A DNA stretch of 6,197 nt from NCBI GenBank assembly GCA_002700405.1, contig PACY01000015.1:41628-47824 (forward strand). Direction: 5' to 3'. Numbering within the stretch: the first letter of the stretch is position 1; each line of letters begins with the position of its first letter. The position numbers and the translations under genes are program-made. This document shows positions 1-6,197 of this stretch, in pieces. The notes below the pieces were generated by a model. The model was given only the letters and a program-made list of their open reading frames with translations, was not told where the DNA came from and did no database searches. The stretch comes from Flavobacteriaceae bacterium (GTDB lineage: Bacteria; Bacteroidota; Bacteroidia; Flavobacteriales; Flavobacteriaceae).

Positions 1-1905
1 ACTACTAGACCAGACACTATTTTCGGGGTTAGTTTTATGACTTTGGCTCCTGAGCATGATCTAGTATTAAAAATTACTACTAGCGAAAAAAGAGATGAAG
101 TAGAGGAGTATATAAAATATGCATCAAATAGAACTGAGATAGACAGAATTTCAGATGTAAAAAAAATTACAGGCGTATTTACAGGAGCTTATGCTCAACA
201 TCCTATTAGTAAAAATAAAATTCCAATATGGATAGGAGATTATGTGTTATCTAGCTATGGAACTGGCGCAGTAATGTCAGTCCCAAGTGGAGACCAAAGA
301 GATTATGACTTTGCAAAGTTTTTTGATATAGATATTCCTAATATTTTTAAAGATAAAAATATTTCAGATCAAGCTTTTGTAGATAAACAAGACTTCGTAT
401 TAGAAAATAGCTCTTTTTTAGATGGACTTACATATAATGAAGCTACAGAAGCTATTATTGCTATGTTAGAGAAGGAAAATATAGGGACTAAAGAAATTAA
501 TTATAGATTAAGGGATGCTGTTTTTTCTAGACAAAGATATTGGGGTGAACCATTCCCAGTCTATTACGTTAATAACATGCCAAAAATTATTGATAAGAAG
601 TATTTGCCTATAAAGTTGCCAAATGTAGAAAAATACCTTCCAACTGAATCAGGAGAACCTCCATTAGGAAGAGCAGAAAACTGGGCATGGGATGAAAAAG
701 AAAATAAAATTGTTGAAAAACACAGAATAGACAACAAAAAAATATTTCCTATTGAATTAAACACGATGCCAGGATGGGCAGGTAGTTCTTGGTATTTTTT
801 AAGATATATTGACCCGAATAATTCCAATGAGATGTGCAGTAGAGAATCTTTGGATTACTGGTCAAATGTTGATTTATACATTGGTGGGAGTGAACATGCA
901 ACTGGACATCTGCTTTATTCAAGATTTTGGACTAAATTTTTATTTGATAGGGGAAAGATACCATTTGATGAACCATTCAAAAAATTAATAAATCAAGGGA
1001 TGATCTTAGGGTCAAGCGCAATTATATATAGAATTACAGGAACTAATAAATACATTTCAAAGGATTTATTAAAAAATGAGAAGGTTGAAGAAATTCATGT
1101 TGATGTAGGTTTGGTTAATTTTTCAGATGAATTAGATATAGATGCTCTAAAAAAATGGCAGCCTATGTTTGATAAAGCAGAATTTATTTTCAAAAATTCT
1201 TTTGTTGTTGAGAGAAAAATTGAAAAAATGTCTAAAAGATGGTATAATGTGGTTAATCCAGATTTAATATGTGAAGAATATGGAGCAGACAGTCTAAGAT
1301 TATTTGAGATGTTTTTAGGCCCTTTGGAGCAATATAAACCATGGAATACTTCTGGGATTATTGGTACCCATAATTTTTTAAAAAAATTATGGAGACTATA
1401 TGTTGATGATTCAGGAATAAAAGTAAAACATGTAAAGCCTGGGAAAGACAGTTTAAAAACACTTCATAAAACAATAAAAAAGATTGATAATGATATAGAG
1501 ACATATTCTTTTAATACAGCTGTTTCAAATTTTATGATTGCAGTAAATGAATTAACTGATCAAAAATGCATTAGCAATGAAATACTGTCTCCACTATTAA
1601 TAATTCTATCTCCATATGTTCCACATATTACAGAGGAATTATGGAGCATGCTTGGGAATAAAGAGTCTATAACAAATGAATCTTTCCCTGTTTTTGAAAA
1701 TAAATTTCTAAAGGAGGAAAGTAAAATTTATCCTGTTTCAATTAATGGAAAAGTGAGGCTGAAGCTAGAGTTATCACTTGATCTTAACAATAAACAAATA
1801 GAAGAGATTTTATTAAATCATAATGATGTTATTGCTAAGTTGGATGGTGCAAATCCAAAGCGAATTATTATTGTGCCTGGTAAAATAATTAATTTAGTTA
1901 TTTAA
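1..1905 (+). CDS. leuS: Leucine--tRNA ligase (LeuRS), C-terminal 634 residues; 5' end outside window
   Basis: Cytoplasmic class I aminoacyl-tRNA synthetase that charges tRNA-Leu. The reading frame is open from base 1 and begins with TTRPDT, the threonine-rich motif of the CP1 editing domain, so the ATG at 37 is internal and about 290-300 N-terminal residues with the HIGH motif are missing from the window. Visible in order (residue 1 = codon 1): editing domain with YGTGAVMSVP and GDQRDYDFA; return to the catalytic core at RLRDAVFSRQRYWGEPFPVY; MPGWAGSSWYFLRY; GGSEHATGHLLYSRFW; a Bacteroidota-type leucine-specific insertion (about 331-408); KMSKR at 409-413 (bases 1225-1239), where many LeuRS have KMSKS; NVVNPD and GPLEQYKPWN; an anticodon-binding helical domain including SPYVPHITEELW; and a small C-terminal domain ending IIVPGKIINLVI. 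No frameshift or lesion is seen. It is followed 2 nt later by a small membrane-protein gene. Identification is certain; the Bacteroidota assignment rests on remembered relatives. Confidence 0.97.
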   Translation, partial: TTRPDTIFGVSFMTLAPEHDLVLKITTSEKRDEVEEYIKYASNRTEIDRISDVKKITGVFTGAYAQHPISKNKIPIWIGDYVLSSYGTGAVMSVPSGDQRDYDFAKFFDIDIPNIFKDKNISDQAFVDKQDFVLENSSFLDGLTYNEATEAIIAMLEKENIGTKEINYRLRDAVFSRQRYWGEPFPVYYVNNMPKIIDKKYLPIKLPNVEKYLPTESGEPPLGRAENWAWDEKENKIVEKHRIDNKKIFPIELNTMPGWAGSSWYFLRYIDPNNSNEMCSRESLDYWSNVDLYIGGSEHATGHLLYSRFWTKFLFDRGKIPFDEPFKKLINQGMILGSSAIIYRITGTNKYISKDLLKNEKVEEIHVDVGLVNFSDELDIDALKKWQPMFDKAEFIFKNSFVVERKIEKMSKRWYNVVNPDLICEEYGADSLRLFEMFLGPLEQYKPWNTSGIIGTHNFLKKLWRLYVDDSGIKVKHVKPGKDSLKTLHKTIKKIDNDIETYSFNTAVSNFMIAVNELTDQKCISNEILSPLLIILSPYVPHITEELWSMLGNKESITNESFPVFENKFLKEESKIYPVSINGKVRLKLELSLDLNNKQIEEILLNHNDVIAKLDGANPKRIIIVPGKIINLVI

Positions 1906-1907
1906 TT

Positions 1908-2222
1908 ATGGAAACATTTTTGATAGTATTTTTTGTAGATGTAATTTTTATTGCACTAGCATATTTAGTAAATAAAGACAACGCTAAATATTTACTAGCA
2001 GGTTACAATACAATGTCAATTAAAGAGAGAGAAAAGTTTGATTTAGATAATTTTCTAATTTTTTGGAAGAATTTTTTTGTTAATCTTACTATATCGTCTA
2101 CTTTAATATATGTAATATCATTTTTTATTTTTAATGATATTACAGCAACATTAATTTGGTCAGTAGCTCTGATGCTCCCATGGCCAATTTTTATTTACAA
2201 GGCACAAAAATTCCTGAGGTAA
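1908..2222 (+). CDS. Small DUF3784-like membrane protein (104 aa)
   Basis: Uncharacterised small integral membrane protein. Three hydrophobic segments are visible: residues about 3-20, 56-75 and 78-97. Between the first and second lies a polar loop carrying LLAGYNTMS (29-37) followed by a charged KEREKFD stretch. The AGYNTMS-plus-charged-loop pattern after a first membrane helix is the signature I associate with DUF3784 proteins, which have no assigned function. The start ATG lies 2 nt after the leuS stop, so it is very likely cotranscribed with, and perhaps translationally coupled to, leuS. No Shine-Dalgarno sequence stands out, as is usual in Bacteroidota. Its stop codon is 3 bp from the stop of the convergent saccharopine dehydrogenase-family gene. 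The family assignment is from motif recall; membrane location is inferred from hydrophobicity. No function should be assumed from its position next to leuS. Confidence 0.85.
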   Translation: METFLIVFFVDVIFIALAYLVNKDNAKYLLAGYNTMSIKEREKFDLDNFLIFWKNFFVNLTISSTLIYVISFFIFNDITATLIWSVALMLPWPIFIYKAQKFLR

Positions 2223-2227
2223 TTTTT
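2206..2227. terminator. Possible bidirectional terminator hairpin
   Basis: AAAAATTCC (2206-2214) pairs with GG-t-AATTTTT (2218-2227) around a TGA loop, with T2220 bulged. That gives a 9-bp stem with only two G:C pairs. An A5 tract flanks one side and a T5 tract the other, so each strand reads out as stem plus U-tract. It spans the stop codons of the plus-strand membrane-protein gene and the minus-strand saccharopine dehydrogenase-family gene, where a shared terminator is expected. The stem is weak, and A/T-rich DNA yields such structures by chance. Confidence 0.38.
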
Positions 2228-3572
2228 ACAATTTAAATGGAACAATTTTTTCTTTAAAAGATATTTGATATTCTTCCAGTTCTTTTAAAATTGGAAGATA
2301 TATTTCTTTTGAAACTGGAAGCTGAACTCCAGTAGATTTTATTAGATTATTCAGAATAGCCAGAGCGGCAATTGCAAGAGGCAATCCAACTGTTTTTGCC
2401 ATTGCTGTATATGTTTCGTCTTCTCCTATACTAACCATAGTTGAATCTATTTGATACAATTTATTATTTTTTTTGTATCCAAATTTATGACACATAACTA
2501 CCATATCTTTATCATCTTTTTCTAATTGCCATTTTTGTAAAAGTATGTGTTCTAATACTTGAGCAGGTGTTGCATTATTAAGAGGAATTTTTACCTTATC
2601 ATCAAAAATATTTAATTCTAACAGTTTATTCCATATCACACTTTTTTCATTTAATCCAAACTTATTTTTGATTTTTGATTCTGTTGATTGATTTGAATTT
2701 GATGAAAGAAAATGTTCAATATAATCTTTATTACTCATTTTGTTTGAGCCTTTAATAATATAGCTATCATCTGTCATCCCAAGTGTGACAAATACGTCCC
2801 AGGCTTTAGAAAAGCCTGCCCTTCTTATAGTGCCTCTGAAAAGTGTGTCAATACCATCTAAATTATATATGCTCCTATATTTTAGTGAATCTCTATTGGC
2901 ATAAGCTTCAAATTTGCCATATTTTTCAATTTCTAATGGTTCAATATTTTTAAAAAGATTTTTGTAGCTAATCTGTTTTAGCTTGCTTTCTTCAATGTAT
3001 TTTGCGTCACCCCCTTGACCTGCTAGTATTACATTCCTAGAATTCCATGTGAATTTATAGTTCCATAAATTATTGTCACTTTCAGGAGCAATTAATCCTC
3101 CAGTATATGACTTGAACATGAACAATTCATTGCCATCATTTTTAATTTGATCTATTATTTTCATAGCGCTCATATGATCAATTCCAGGGTCAAGTCCAAT
3201 TTCATTCATAAATATGATACCAGCTTTTTTAACCTGAGAATCTAACGAATACATTTCATCACTAATATATGATGCAGTTAAAAGACTTTTTTTATATATC
3301 AAACATTGTTTTGCAACATACATATGATACCTAGCAGGAAGCATAGAGATAACAATATCAGATTTAGAAATATAATCACTACTGATTTTTTCATTTAAAA
3401 TATCAAACTTAATTGCTTTAGTTTTATTAGAATTAGTAGATAGTTTTTTTGCATTATCTATGTCTATATCTCCAATGGTTATAAAGAGATTTTCCTTTAT
3501 AGATTTATTAACCAAATATTTTACTATATATGATGTAGATTTTCCTGCCCCTATTATCAATATGTTTCTCAT
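2226..3572 (-). CDS. Saccharopine dehydrogenase/reductase family protein (LYS9-like)
   Basis: Predicted cytosolic NAD(P)-dependent oxidoreductase of 448 residues, in the family that interconverts saccharopine and 2-aminoadipate semialdehyde plus glutamate. The N-terminus is a Rossmann fold with GAGKSTS at 8-14 and an acidic D35 after strand two (ITIGDID), which hints at NAD rather than NADP. VISMLPARYH (74-83) and NEIGLDPGIDHM (123-134) are family hallmarks, followed by YTGGLIAPESDNNLW and YKFTWNSRNV (about 156-181), which match the substrate domain of LYS9-type saccharopine reductase. The conserved tail has NATPAQVLEHIL and a late ETYTAMAKTVGLP segment that returns to the Rossmann domain. 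An in-frame TAA directly precedes the ATG (3573-3575), fixing the start. Flavobacteria commonly carry a very similar protein. Its physiological substrate there is not settled: lysine breakdown via saccharopine is likely, but a related carboxyamine dehydrogenase reaction is possible. It is divergent from pckA and convergent with the leuS pair. Confidence 0.9.
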   Translation of the reverse strand: MRNILIIGAGKSTSYIVKYLVNKSIKENLFITIGDIDIDNAKKLSTNSNKTKAIKFDILNEKISSDYISKSDIVISMLPARYHMYVAKQCLIYKKSLLTASYISDEMYSLDSQVKKAGIIFMNEIGLDPGIDHMSAMKIIDQIKNDGNELFMFKSYTGGLIAPESDNNLWNYKFTWNSRNVILAGQGGDAKYIEESKLKQISYKNLFKNIEPLEIEKYGKFEAYANRDSLKYRSIYNLDGIDTLFRGTIRRAGFSKAWDVFVTLGMTDDSYIIKGSNKMSNKDYIEHFLSSNSNQSTESKIKNKFGLNEKSVIWNKLLELNIFDDKVKIPLNNATPAQVLEHILLQKWQLEKDDKDMVVMCHKFGYKKNNKLYQIDSTMVSIGEDETYTAMAKTVGLPLAIAALAILNNLIKSTGVQLPVSKEIYLPILKELEEYQISFKEKIVPFKL

Positions 3573-3592
3573 TTATATCAAATAAAATATTA

Positions 3593-3604
3593 AGTAATAT
3601 TACT
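3593..3604. promoter_or_regulatory. 12-bp perfect palindrome in divergent promoter region
   Basis: AGTAATATTACT is a perfect inverted repeat, 21-32 bp upstream of the saccharopine dehydrogenase-family ATG and within the 107-bp gap (3573-3679) shared with divergent pckA. Its placement suits an operator for a dimeric regulator, but no second copy is seen. The rest of the gap is A/T-rich; I find no convincing TAnnTTTG -7 box for either gene. A 12-bp palindrome in such DNA can arise by chance. Confidence 0.2.
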
Positions 3605-3679
3605 AAAATAAAATTCTATTAATTAATAATTTTAGATTATTTTTATCAACTATTTATACAATTAATATAAGTTGTTATT

Positions 3680-5290
3680 ATGGGTAATAGCTCTGATAAT
3701 TCAAGCAATATTTCCTTAGATAATTATGGGATTTTTGATTCTAAAATTAATTACAATCTTTCTGTATCAGACCTGTATAAAATATCAATTTCAAAAAAAT
3801 TAGGAAAGCTAACAGATCAGGGTGCTTTATCAATAAATACTGGAAAATTTACAGGAAGGTCTCCTAAGGATAGATATATTGTTAAAGATAGTATTACTGA
3901 AGATAAAGTTTGGTGGGGCGACATAAATATCCCAATTGAAGAATCTTCTTTTGAAAATTTGTATAAGAAAATAACTAATCATTTATGTAATAAGGAGCTT
4001 TATGTAAGAGATGCATATGCTTGTGCAAATCAAGAATGTAGAATTAACATTAGAACCATTTGCGAATTCCCTTGGAGTGATATTTTTGTTTATAACATGT
4101 TTCTAAGAATTCAGATGGAATCAATAAAAGAATTTACTCCCGATTGGACTATAATTAATGCACCTAACTTTTATGCAAATCCAGAAATAGACACTGTAAA
4201 AGCAGAAAATTTTTCAATAATTAATTTTACCAAGAGAATTATTATTGTTGGAGGCACTGGATATACAGGTGAAATAAAAAAAGGAATTTTTTCAGTGTTA
4301 AATTTTACTTTACCAGTTTTTAAAAATATTTTACCTATGCATTGCAGTGCCAATACAGGAAGTGATGGAGACACTTCTATTTTCTTTGGTTTATCAGGAA
4401 CTGGTAAGACAACTTTATCTACTGATAGTAGTAGAAGGCTAATTGGAGATGATGAACATGGATGGAATTCAAAAAATGAGATTTTTAATTTTGAGGGAGG
4501 TTGTTATGCTAAGGTTATAAATTTATCTAAGGATAAGGAGCCTGAGATATATAATGCAATAAAACCTGGAGCATTATTAGAAAACGTAATTATTGATGAT
4601 AAAGGTATAGTTGATTATGAAAACAAATCCATAACTCAAAATACTAGAGTTAGCTATCCTATCCATTTTATTGAAAATATTATGGTTCCTTCTCAAGGAG
4701 AAAATCCTAAAAACATCTTTTTTTTAACAGCAGATGCTTTTGGAGTATTACCTCCTATATCAAAATTAAATCCTTCTCAATCTGCATATCATTTTATTTC
4801 TGGATATACATCAAAAGTTGCTGGAACTGAGACTGGTATTAATGAGCCAGAGCCATCATTTTCAGCTTGTTTTGGAGCTCCATTTATGCCATTACACCCA
4901 ACAGTTTATGCGAAAATGTTAATTGATAAGATGAAAAACTCAAAAGTCAATGTTTGGCTAGTTAATACTGGATGGACTGGAGGTCCATATGGTATTGGAA
5001 AAAGAATGGAATTGAAATATACAAGAGCTATGATAAATGCTGCAATGGACGGGGAATTAGATGAAATGAACAAAAATAATTATCATATTCATTCAGTTTT
5101 TAATGTACATCAACCAAGAGAATGCCCTAATGTCCCCTCAGAAATTTTAAGCCCAAGACAAACTTGGAACAATGATTCAGAATATTATAAAAAGGCATAC
5201 ATGTTATCCAGATTTTTTATAAAGAATTTTGAAAAATTTAAGGAATATGCTGATAGCACTATTTTAGATGGAGCACCTAACTTAAAATAA
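3680..5290 (+). CDS. pckA: Phosphoenolpyruvate carboxykinase (ATP)
   Basis: Cytosolic enzyme converting oxaloacetate plus ATP to PEP, CO2 and ADP. It is the entry step of gluconeogenesis and can run in reverse as an anaplerotic CO2-fixing step. The protein has 536 residues, the usual length. All expected active-site elements are present: R60 in FTGRSPKDRY, Y195 and K200/K201 in GYTGEIKKG, H221 in MHCSAN, the P-loop GLSGTGKTT (237-245, K243), the metal-binding D257-D258 in GDDEHGW, and R323 in NTRVSYP. The lid region TADAFGVLPPISKLNP (350-365) and the TSKVAGTE segment follow. The P-loop and overall layout mark the ATP-type rather than the GTP-type enzyme. An in-frame TAA at 3668-3670 lies just upstream and no other Met occurs until residue 140, so the ATG is secure. 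It appears to be a single-gene unit, divergent from the saccharopine dehydrogenase-family gene and convergent with the HemD-family gene 4 bp away. Confidence 0.97.
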   Translation: MGNSSDNSSNISLDNYGIFDSKINYNLSVSDLYKISISKKLGKLTDQGALSINTGKFTGRSPKDRYIVKDSITEDKVWWGDINIPIEESSFENLYKKITNHLCNKELYVRDAYACANQECRINIRTICEFPWSDIFVYNMFLRIQMESIKEFTPDWTIINAPNFYANPEIDTVKAENFSIINFTKRIIIVGGTGYTGEIKKGIFSVLNFTLPVFKNILPMHCSANTGSDGDTSIFFGLSGTGKTTLSTDSSRRLIGDDEHGWNSKNEIFNFEGGCYAKVINLSKDKEPEIYNAIKPGALLENVIIDDKGIVDYENKSITQNTRVSYPIHFIENIMVPSQGENPKNIFFLTADAFGVLPPISKLNPSQSAYHFISGYTSKVAGTETGINEPEPSFSACFGAPFMPLHPTVYAKMLIDKMKNSKVNVWLVNTGWTGGPYGIGKRMELKYTRAMINAAMDGELDEMNKNNYHIHSVFNVHQPRECPNVPSEILSPRQTWNNDSEYYKKAYMLSRFFIKNFEKFKEYADSTILDGAPNLK

Positions 5291-5312
5291 TAATCTATTT
5301 CTTATTTTTTTT
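5284..5312 (+). terminator. Weak A/T-only hairpin and T-run after pckA
   Basis: AAAATAA (5284-5290, including the pckA stop) is complementary to TTATTTT (5302-5308) across an 11-nt loop, and T-residues continue to 5312. The layout is that of an intrinsic terminator for pckA, but the stem contains no G:C pair, so it is at best weak. It lies partly inside the 3' end of the convergent HemD-family gene. Confidence 0.22.
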
Positions 5313-6044
5313 AGATATATAATTGTCTAAAGCCATTGTCATCGAAGGAAATTTTGGTGAAGGAGCATAGATATCTACGCTGAGACCTTTTTCCTCAACA
5401 GCCTTTTTTGTTATTGAACCAAATACTGCGATTTTAGTCCCATTTTGTTTAAATTCTGGAAAATTATGGAATAGCGACTCTATCCCAGAAGGACTAAAGA
5501 AAACTAATACATCGTATGTGACATCAGATAAATTAGATAGATCACTTATAACAGTTTTATAAAAAATGCATCTTTTCCATTTAATATCTAGACTTTCAAG
5601 CAGTTTTGGTACCTCAGGCTTTAGTTTATCAGTAGTAGGAAGCAAAAAACTCTCGTCTTTATGTTTAGATATTACAGGACATAGTTCTTCAAAAGATCTT
5701 TTTCCTACATAAATCTTCCTTTTTCGATATACAACATATTTTTGAAGATAGAATGCTACTGCTTCGGATTGACAAAAATATTTCATAGAATCAGGTACTT
5801 TAAATCTCATTCTTTCACAAATTCTAAAAAAATGATCTACTGCGTACCTGCTTGTTAATATTATAGATGAAAATTTAGATAAATCAAGCTTTTGTAGTCT
5901 AATCTCTTTAAGGGTTGCTTCTTTTACATGTATAAAAGGAACAAAATCCATTTTTAACTTCCTTTTTTTCTGAAGTTCAAAAAAGGGTGAATTAACCAAT
6001 GTTGGTTTAGGTTGTGATATTAAAACTGTCTTTATTTTGCCCAT
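5295..6044 (-). CDS. hemD: Uroporphyrinogen-III synthase (HemD) family protein
   Basis: Soluble protein of 249 residues with the two-lobed HemD pattern. The classical reaction is cyclisation with D-ring inversion of hydroxymethylbilane to uroporphyrinogen III. Visible family segments are VLISQPKP at the N-terminus, IILTSRYAVDHFF (61-73), SMKYFCQSEAVAFYL (86-100), VVYRKRKIYVGKRSF (104-118), YDVLVFFSPSGIESLF (177-192) and KIAVFGSITKKAVEEKGL (204-221). It ends with an APSPKFPSMTMAL stretch (227-239). The start is fixed by an in-frame TAA at 6066-6068 with no other ATG between. Bacteroidota carry a very similar protein, unusually conserved for HemD, often beside a DUF4271 membrane-protein gene; that is from memory. 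Because HemD sequences normally diverge fast, and similar proteins occur in haem-auxotrophic Bacteroides, its role may differ from the annotation. The gene symbol is therefore a family label. It has its own promoter box and structured leader upstream, and ends 4 bp from the pckA stop. Confidence 0.88.
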   Translation of the reverse strand: MGKIKTVLISQPKPTLVNSPFFELQKKRKLKMDFVPFIHVKEATLKEIRLQKLDLSKFSSIILTSRYAVDHFFRICERMRFKVPDSMKYFCQSEAVAFYLQKYVVYRKRKIYVGKRSFEELCPVISKHKDESFLLPTTDKLKPEVPKLLESLDIKWKRCIFYKTVISDLSNLSDVTYDVLVFFSPSGIESLFHNFPEFKQNGTKIAVFGSITKKAVEEKGLSVDIYAPSPKFPSMTMALDNYISKKNKK

Positions 6045-6058
6045 TATTAAAGATCTAA

Positions 6059-6077
6059 ATTTCTCTTATAGAGAAAT
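6059..6077 (-). promoter_or_regulatory. Leader hairpin upstream of the HemD-family gene
   Basis: ATTTCTCT (6059-6066) and AGAGAAAT (6070-6077) form a perfect 8-bp stem with a 3-nt loop. It lies 15-33 nt before the HemD-family ATG and downstream of the predicted promoter, so it would be in the mRNA leader. On the minus strand the T-run precedes the stem rather than following it, so it does not look like a terminator. A role in translation or mRNA stability is inference only. Confidence 0.4.
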
Positions 6078-6120
6078 AAAAAAATTATACAATAATATAT
6101 ATGGTATAATTTCGAGTGTG

Positions 6121-6128
6121 CAAAGATA
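6121..6128 (-). promoter_or_regulatory. Bacteroidota-type -7 promoter box for the HemD-family gene
   Basis: Minus strand reads TATCTTTG followed by CAC, an exact match to the Bacteroidota housekeeping -7 consensus TAnnTTTG. Transcription would begin a few bases downstream, giving a leader of about 70 nt before the HemD-family ATG. The -33 element is poor: the nearest TTTG (minus strand, 6154-6157) is 25 nt away rather than about 19, and a closer TTG is only 9 nt away. Confidence 0.6.
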
Positions 6129-6176
6129 CAAAATAAACAAGAGTTTTATGGGCCAAAATAATTAAGCAATTCAATC

Positions 6177-6197
6177 CTAAATCCAATAAATCAATGG
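6177..6197 (-). CDS. Possible last six codons of an upstream minus-strand gene
   Basis: Read from the window edge, the minus strand gives P-L-I-Y-W-I-stop (TAG at 6177-6179). In many flavobacteria a DUF4271 membrane-protein gene lies directly upstream of this HemD-family gene and ends with a hydrophobic tail after a conserved LE..P motif, so this could be its end. Six codons are far too few to establish a gene; this rests on expected gene order and on the promoter lying just downstream of the stop. Confidence 0.18.
   Translation of the reverse strand, partial: PLIYWI

Noticed and set aside
37..39. ATG at 37 as the leuS start
   Set aside because: The frame continues upstream to base 1 with TTRPDTIFGVSF, a conserved internal LeuRS motif, so the gene is cut by the window edge.
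564..827. 87-codon minus-strand open frame
   Set aside because: Lies wholly inside leuS, opposite highly conserved motifs (GEPPLGRA, MPGWAGSSWYF); it is an antisense shadow.
1711..1717. AAGGAGG, a perfect Shine-Dalgarno-like string
   Set aside because: It encodes residues inside leuS, no start codon with an open frame follows at proper spacing, and Bacteroidota rarely use such sites.
4171..4374. 67-codon minus-strand open frame
   Set aside because: Lies wholly inside pckA opposite the conserved GYTGEIKKG and MHCSAN region; a shadow with no family resemblance.
5310..5331. Inverted repeat TTTAGA ... TCTAAA near the 3' end of the HemD-family gene
   Set aside because: Only 6 bp, A/T-rich, 10-nt loop and no following T-run in either direction; explained by coding sequence and composition.
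6107..6114. TAATTTCG as a plus-strand -7 box
   Set aside because: One mismatch to TAnnTTTG and no TTG upstream at the right distance; no plus-strand gene in the window that it could serve.
6148..6165. Plus-strand ATG at 6148 as a gene start
   Set aside because: Reads only five codons before TAA, so it is not a supported gene; the ATG at 6194 has only 4 bases before the window ends.

Overview
The window is strongly A+T-rich (roughly 70% by eye). It carries ordinary chromosomal housekeeping genes of a member of the Bacteroidota, most likely a marine-type, low-GC Flavobacteriia. Three things support this: the LeuRS has the Bacteroidota form of the leucine-specific insertion; the saccharopine-reductase, PEP carboxykinase and HemD-family proteins resemble flavobacterial versions almost line for line (recalled, not searched); and a textbook Bacteroidota -7 promoter box (TATCTTTG) sits upstream of the HemD-family gene.

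Layout. The plus strand opens inside leuS, at the TTRPDT motif of the editing domain; the catalytic N-terminal part lies outside the window. Two bases after leuS comes a 104-residue membrane protein of the DUF3784 type, probably cotranscribed with it. This pair runs tail-to-tail, 3 bp apart, into a minus-strand saccharopine dehydrogenase/reductase-family gene; an A/T-flanked hairpin over the junction could stop transcription from both sides. A 107-bp divergent intergenic region, containing a 12-bp palindrome, separates that gene from plus-strand pckA (ATP-dependent PEP carboxykinase). pckA again meets a convergent neighbour, 4 bp away: a minus-strand uroporphyrinogen-III synthase (HemD) family gene. 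Upstream of the HemD-family gene lie a leader of about 70 nt with a perfect 8-bp hairpin, the promoter box, and possibly the last six codons of another minus-strand gene cut by the window edge.

Functionally the genes are central: leucyl-tRNA charging, gluconeogenesis/anaplerosis (pckA), probable lysine/saccharopine metabolism, and a HemD-like protein whose true role may not be haem synthesis. They do not form one pathway. I see no mobile elements, CRISPR, tRNA/rRNA, toxin-antitoxin or defence genes, and nothing that I would call a new system. The points most worth a second look are the HemD-like protein and its structured leader, the tightly packed convergent junctions, and the uncharacterised membrane protein behind leuS.
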